From: Lineus longissimus | Taxonomy: Eukaryota > Nemertea > Pilidiophora > Heteronemertea > Lineidae | Assembly (NCBI RefSeq): GCF_910592395.1 | Contig: NC_088308.1 | Span: 24,197,501-24,261,500, forward strand | Direction: 5' to 3' | Length of the DNA stretch: 64,000 nucleotides | Shown here: piece after piece, positions 62,773 to 64,000 of the stretch | Numbering within the stretch: position 1 is the first letter of the stretch | Layout: each line of letters begins with the position of its first letter | Notes under the pieces: generated by a model | Seen by the model: the letters and a program-made list of their open reading frames with translations, nothing else | The model's database searches: none | Told to the model about the DNA's origin: nothing | Position numbers and translations under genes: made by a program

Positions 62773-64000
62773 AATCCACCGAAAATGATATAGTTCAGAG
62801 AACCGTACATAAGAGTGTGTTCAGGCGTTTCAGCGTCTATCATTTATATAACTCTCTACACCAGATCAAATAGACATGAACCGTCGACATTTGAATACCA
62901 ATCTTCTAGATTTCTCTGAGAGTTCTGTCAATTGTATGATACTGAATACGTATGTATTTGCTCATATCGAGTGACATTAACTAGCCATTTGGTAGTCAAT
63001 GATTCATAGTTATCACTTTAGGGGTCCCGTCTGCCAGAGCTGCATGGCGGAATTTTTATCAGCTCAACTGATTTTTCGTACTGATACAATTGTTCGTAGT
63101 ATATTTGGACAGTAGCGTATGTAGCGACTACATGGTGCTCTTAATATACTGCAGGTATGATGCTCAATATAAAAACGAACGCTCCCTGTAAGTGAAACCC
63201 GATCTTACATCCATGTCTCGTTTCAGTTCCGAACAAATATGATACCAGTCGGACCAACTATATAATGCGATGTTGATACAATGAACACCTTAGCATTTAT
63301 AATACCATCAACTTCATCTGTATTTATGAACGAACTATATGTAATTACCTATACGTAATAACGTTTGGAAAAAAATGTGAAGGATGTTCCATTCGCATTT
63401 TACGTTCTTACAGCCATCACTTTCTTCTGTTGTGTTAAAATCTGATTTCGAACATAATTCGCGATGCGGTCAAATTGTTGTTGAGAAGATATTGATAGCT
63501 CTGTGCCCTTCGAGGTCCAATCAACCCCTTAACGAGTTGAAGTTGACTTAATGTGTTACCCACACTGCTTAAGCCCTGAACTACTGGCAGAAAACTGTCA
63601 ATTAATTCACACTTTCACGTGCTAGAATGCACAAGTGCGCTGCAGGACTGGGCAATTAATAACACTTGACAACATCTGAATCCGTCTTCAGCGTCGTCAA
63701 TAGATCAAACTGCATCGTACAGCCTGACAGCTCCATTCAGAAATCGCCTAGCCTACCAATGTACACATCCGTAGTGTAGTGCACTGCATATCTGGCTTCC
63801 CGTACCATAATCCAGATTGTCTCTAATTGGAAGCTGGTTGCGTATCTTTTTGTGACGGTCGCTATAGGGCAGAATCCACTTTCATCTTGTGAACCGGTGC
63901 TTTATGGGGCCACTTGATGAATATGCACACAGCTATCATAGGAATAGGTGAACACGTACAGGGCCGTGATGAGGCTTTTTATAACTTAGTACTTTATTTT
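62773..64000. other. Non-coding stretch to the right edge
   Basis: No gene, repeat or RNA recognised. An AATATGCACAC word at about 63918 also occurs near 55218, without extended similarity. Confidence 0.5.

Overview
This 64 kb window reads as animal nuclear DNA, probably from a marine invertebrate. It is AT-rich (about 60% A+T by eye). It has no operon-like packing and no long open frames. It carries inverted-repeat DNA transposons, minisatellites and scattered TACATGTA words, which are common in many invertebrate genomes. The species cannot be named from what is visible. No tRNA, rRNA, snRNA or CRISPR array was recognised, and no complete host gene of a known family. Most open frames are 60-146 codons, and many start at TTG, CTG or GTG. 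That is about what chance gives at this composition (my rough estimate is around ten open runs of 100 codons or more over six frames). Open frames are therefore listed as genes only where something beyond length supports them, and always with low confidence.

The best coding signal is a compact unit at about 7.2-8.3 kb on the + strand. It has a TATA box (7226), an 85-codon frame encoding a zinc ribbon (7245-7502), a second frame starting with a true ATG 26 bases later (7529), and an in-frame TAA (7751). The same frame then continues into a second CxxC...CxxC module (to 7924). AATAAA signals with a T/GT-rich tail close the unit at about 8257-8290. The small zinc ribbon resembles types encoded by large DNA viruses and Polinton/adintovirus-like elements. 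With one frame lacking an ATG and the other broken by a stop, the unit looks like a decaying integrated viral or virus-like element.

The best mobile-element signal is a 1,956-bp transposon at 45592-47547. It has 69-bp terminal inverted repeats (2 mismatches) and a perfect 9-bp target duplication (GCTAAGGAC), which suggests a non-autonomous Mutator-like element. It holds a 54/60-bp minisatellite organised as a 222-bp higher-order repeat. One minisatellite monomer is split by a nested 551-bp insertion with its own 4-bp duplication. A second non-autonomous element (about 23406-24353) has 28-bp inverted ends containing GTGACGTCAC.

Other repeats are a 204-bp tandem duplication (14335-14740), a pair of diverged dispersed repeats (20850 and 28188), and an array of about 14 monomers of 68 bp (about 57745-58745) with a homogenised core. 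The remainder looks intergenic or intronic, with a few possible exons (for example 4939-5226 minus, 6608-6844 minus, 42358-42798 plus, 53829-54005 plus, 60274-60621 plus) that cannot be assigned a function.
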